Shown piece by piece: positions 62,303 through 64,000 of a DNA stretch of 64,000 bases (within the stretch, counting starts at the first letter, position 1; every line of letters starts with the position of its first letter). Below the pieces are notes generated by a model. The model was not told the DNA's origin. It was given only the letters and a program-made list of their open reading frames with translations, and made no database searches. The position numbers were made by a program, and so were the translations under genes. The DNA comes from Siphonobacter curvatus. GTDB lineage: Bacteria > Bacteroidota > Bacteroidia > Cytophagales > Spirosomataceae. The stretch spans positions 310,001-374,000 of the forward strand of contig NZ_PTRA01000001.1 of assembly GCF_002943425.1 (NCBI RefSeq), written 5' to 3'.

Positions 62303-63547
62303 ATGAAATTTCTTCGACAAGTGTTCGAAAGTCTCCGTTTCGCCTGGCAAGCCTTGCGGTCTAACCTCCTCCGTACCATCCTGTCGTTATTGGGGGTAAC
62401 CGTTGGGATTTTTTCCATCATCGCCGTTTTTACGATGGTCGACTCCCTGGAAAACAGCATCCGGGAAAGCCTGAGTTTTACGGGCAGCAATACGTTGTTT
62501 GTGTCCAAGTGGTCCTGGGATTACAGTGAGCCGAATTACGCCTGGTGGAAGTTCTTCCGTCGCCCCGCTCCAAGTTACTCCGAATTTCGTTTCCTGGAAC
62601 GTAATCTGGAAAATGCTCAATACATCGCCATTTCAGACGGACGGGGTGGCCAAACGCTCAAACACGGGAATAATTCAATGACGGCGGGCGTGCGGGGGAT
62701 CACTTATCAGTACAATCAGATTTCGGATTTACCCGTCGAAAAAGGACGTTACTTCAGCCCCATGGAAGAAGAGGCCGCCCGTAATGTCGTGGTGATCGGA
62801 GCCGACATCGCGGCTAATTTGTTTCCCTACGAAGAAGCCGTCGGTAATTACATCCAAATTAAAGGCTTACGTTTTCAGGTAATCGGCGTCATTGAACGAA
62901 TCGGAACGGGCATGTTTGAGATTGGCGGTAAGCCTGACATTCGTTGTTATATTCCGTATCTGTCCTTTTCCAAGCTCTTTCACACCAAATACTCCGAACC
63001 GAATATTTCCATCAAAGGGTACGATCGCGATGAGAAACTTCAGGAACTCGAAGGTGAACTAATGGGTCTGATGCGAACCAAACGCGGCTTGAAACCCTAT
63101 CAGGAAGATAACTTTTCCATCAACCGTCCCGAAGCCATTCAGAATATTGTCGAGACGATCTTTAGTGCCTTACGCGGAGCGGGCCTCATTATTGCCTTGT
63201 TTTCGCTGCTCATCGGGGGATTCGGCATTGCCAACATCATGTTCGTATCCGTAAAAGAACGCACAAACCTGATCGGCATTCAGAAATCGCTGGGAGCAAA
63301 AACCTACTTTATACTATTTCAATTCCTGTTTGAAGCCATCTTTTTAAGTCTGATTGGTGGACTAGTAGGTATCGTGCTCGTCTGGCTACTAACTTTTTAT
63401 CCACAGGAAACACTGAACATCGAACTTTCGCTGCGAAACATCCTGATTGGGTTGGGCGTGTCCAGTACAATCGGACTCCTTTCGGGCATTGTACCCGCCT
63501 GGATTGCGGCCCGAATGGACCCCGTACTGGCGATTCGCTCCAAGTAA
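62303..63547 (+). CDS. MacB/FtsX-type ABC transporter permease
   Basis: This 414-residue permease has one N-terminal membrane helix (about residues 22-45) and a periplasmic MacB_PCD domain (about 46-265). A C-terminal FtsX domain with three helices follows, containing LLIGGFGIANIMFVSVKERTNLIGIQKSLGAK. MacB-type permeases export lipoproteins, peptides or drugs by mechanotransmission rather than by a transmembrane channel. The ATPase and adaptor are not adjacent. The reading frame is intact. Confidence 0.92.
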   Translation: MKFLRQVFESLRFAWQALRSNLLRTILSLLGVTVGIFSIIAVFTMVDSLENSIRESLSFTGSNTLFVSKWSWDYSEPNYAWWKFFRRPAPSYSEFRFLERNLENAQYIAISDGRGGQTLKHGNNSMTAGVRGITYQYNQISDLPVEKGRYFSPMEEEAARNVVVIGADIAANLFPYEEAVGNYIQIKGLRFQVIGVIERIGTGMFEIGGKPDIRCYIPYLSFSKLFHTKYSEPNISIKGYDRDEKLQELEGELMGLMRTKRGLKPYQEDNFSINRPEAIQNIVETIFSALRGAGLIIALFSLLIGGFGIANIMFVSVKERTNLIGIQKSLGAKTYFILFQFLFEAIFLSLIGGLVGIVLVWLLTFYPQETLNIELSLRNILIGLGVSSTIGLLSGIVPAWIAARMDPVLAIRSK

Positions 63548-63728
63548 TTTTGCTGGCAATGTTTTTTAAGCCGATAGCTAGGAAAAAAGCACTAAGCATA
63601 AGCAAAATTCAATAAACGTACTTTTCTTTGGAGCTACACCCGTATCGGACTATCGCACGACTGATCCTGCGGAGAAAGGACTGGCAAAACCCACTAGTGG
63701 CCTTCCAAACGTACTTAAACAACCTATC

Positions 63729-64000
63729 ATGAAAACCTTTGGTAAAGTTTTACTCGGCTTATTAGTAGTAACCATTCTCGTATTCTGGATATTGACACTC
63801 ATCAACTATTCAGAAGGCGAACGTGCGGGTACCATCACCCGATTCAGCAAACGCGGTTATGTATTTAAAACCTGGGAAGGGGAGTTGCTACTGGGCGGTT
63901 TTTCTGAGGGCACCGGACAGATGAATGCTGAGAAATGGGAATTTAGCGTAGATTCGGGCAAAGATTCGACCATCAATACGATCAATGAAGCATTACGCTC
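63729..64000 (+). CDS. Small membrane-anchored protein, unknown function (3' end outside window)
   Basis: The frame starts at ATG 63729 and runs off the right edge after 90 codons. One N-terminal helix (about residues 5-26) is followed by a soluble, periplasm-facing part with ERAGTITRFSKRGYVFKTWEG. Bacteroidota genomes often carry small proteins of this kind with the same opening pattern, though I cannot name a function. It follows the permease by 181 nt on the same strand. Confidence 0.6.
   Translation, partial: MKTFGKVLLGLLVVTILVFWILTLINYSEGERAGTITRFSKRGYVFKTWEGELLLGGFSEGTGQMNAEKWEFSVDSGKDSTINTINEALR

Noticed and set aside
63397-63405. Another TTATCCACA inside the FtsX-type permease gene
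   Set aside because: It is a single copy within a conserved coding region and encodes family sequence, so it is probably coincidental.
1-64000. Insertion sequences, prophage, CRISPR arrays, rRNA
   Set aside because: I looked for transposase or integrase motifs, terminal inverted repeats, evenly spaced repeats and rRNA-like sequence on both strands and found none. This is a visual reading and not a database search.

Overview
The window comes from a Bacteroidota chromosome, most likely order Cytophagales (Spirosomataceae-like); the genus cannot be read from the sequence. The evidence is a fused lpxC-fabZ gene, a SusC/SusD pair, a gliding/T9SS-type SBBP-repeat protein, an M56 peptidase carrying a TonB domain, and several start-proximal copies of the Bacteroidota -7 promoter box TAnnTTTG. 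Base composition looks close to 50% GC except in two clearly AT-rich patches (about 24,440-24,800 and 33,240-35,490). No rRNA, CRISPR array, transposase, integrase or prophage was seen, and two tRNA genes are present.

Layout. 1-6,050 (minus): the 5' part of a large secreted SBBP-repeat protein, an ABC ATPase, and the lipid A genes lpxD, lpxC/fabZ and lpxA. 6,400-8,350 (minus): a TspO-like membrane protein and a YihY/BrkB protein. 8,550-12,000 (plus): two very small proteins, then a TolC-type outer membrane channel with its HlyD-type adaptor. 12,200-14,600: recF diverging from pdhA. 14,800-17,060 (minus): a glpF-glpK glycerol uptake operon. 17,200-25,530: an AsmA/DUF748-like protein, an SDR, a GT-C-type membrane protein, an MHS-family transporter, a cyclopropane synthase-like methyltransferase and a secreted alpha/beta hydrolase. 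25,700-28,270: tRNA-Pro and an M1 aminopeptidase. 28,560-33,180 (plus): a TonB-dependent receptor with a partner lipoprotein (TIG plus beta-helix).

33,240-35,490 is the most foreign-looking stretch. It is an AT-rich cassette of a 554-residue lipoprotein and an adjacent 140-residue four-helix membrane protein, closed off by terminators on both sides, and it resembles a toxin/immunity pair. 35,508-40,202 (minus): susC-susD. 40,420-44,280 (plus): rpsA, tRNA-Cys and purH. Just downstream of purH is a cluster of perfect DnaA boxes (TTATCCACA). 44,570-51,080: a GH29 fucosidase, a GH63-type glucosidase, a DUF423 protein and rarA. 51,600-53,080: a NarL-type two-component pair.

53,080-59,000 (minus): small proteins, then a BlaI-M56(BlaR-like)-TPR-TonB block. 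Two nearly identical palindromic sites (AACTAAnnTTTTAGTT) lie upstream of blaI and of the tonB gene, suggesting a BlaI-controlled envelope-stress regulon. 59,160-62,090 (minus): a YitT/DUF2179 protein, ispD and queA. 62,300-64,000 (plus): a MacB/FtsX-type permease and the start of a small membrane-anchored protein cut by the window edge.
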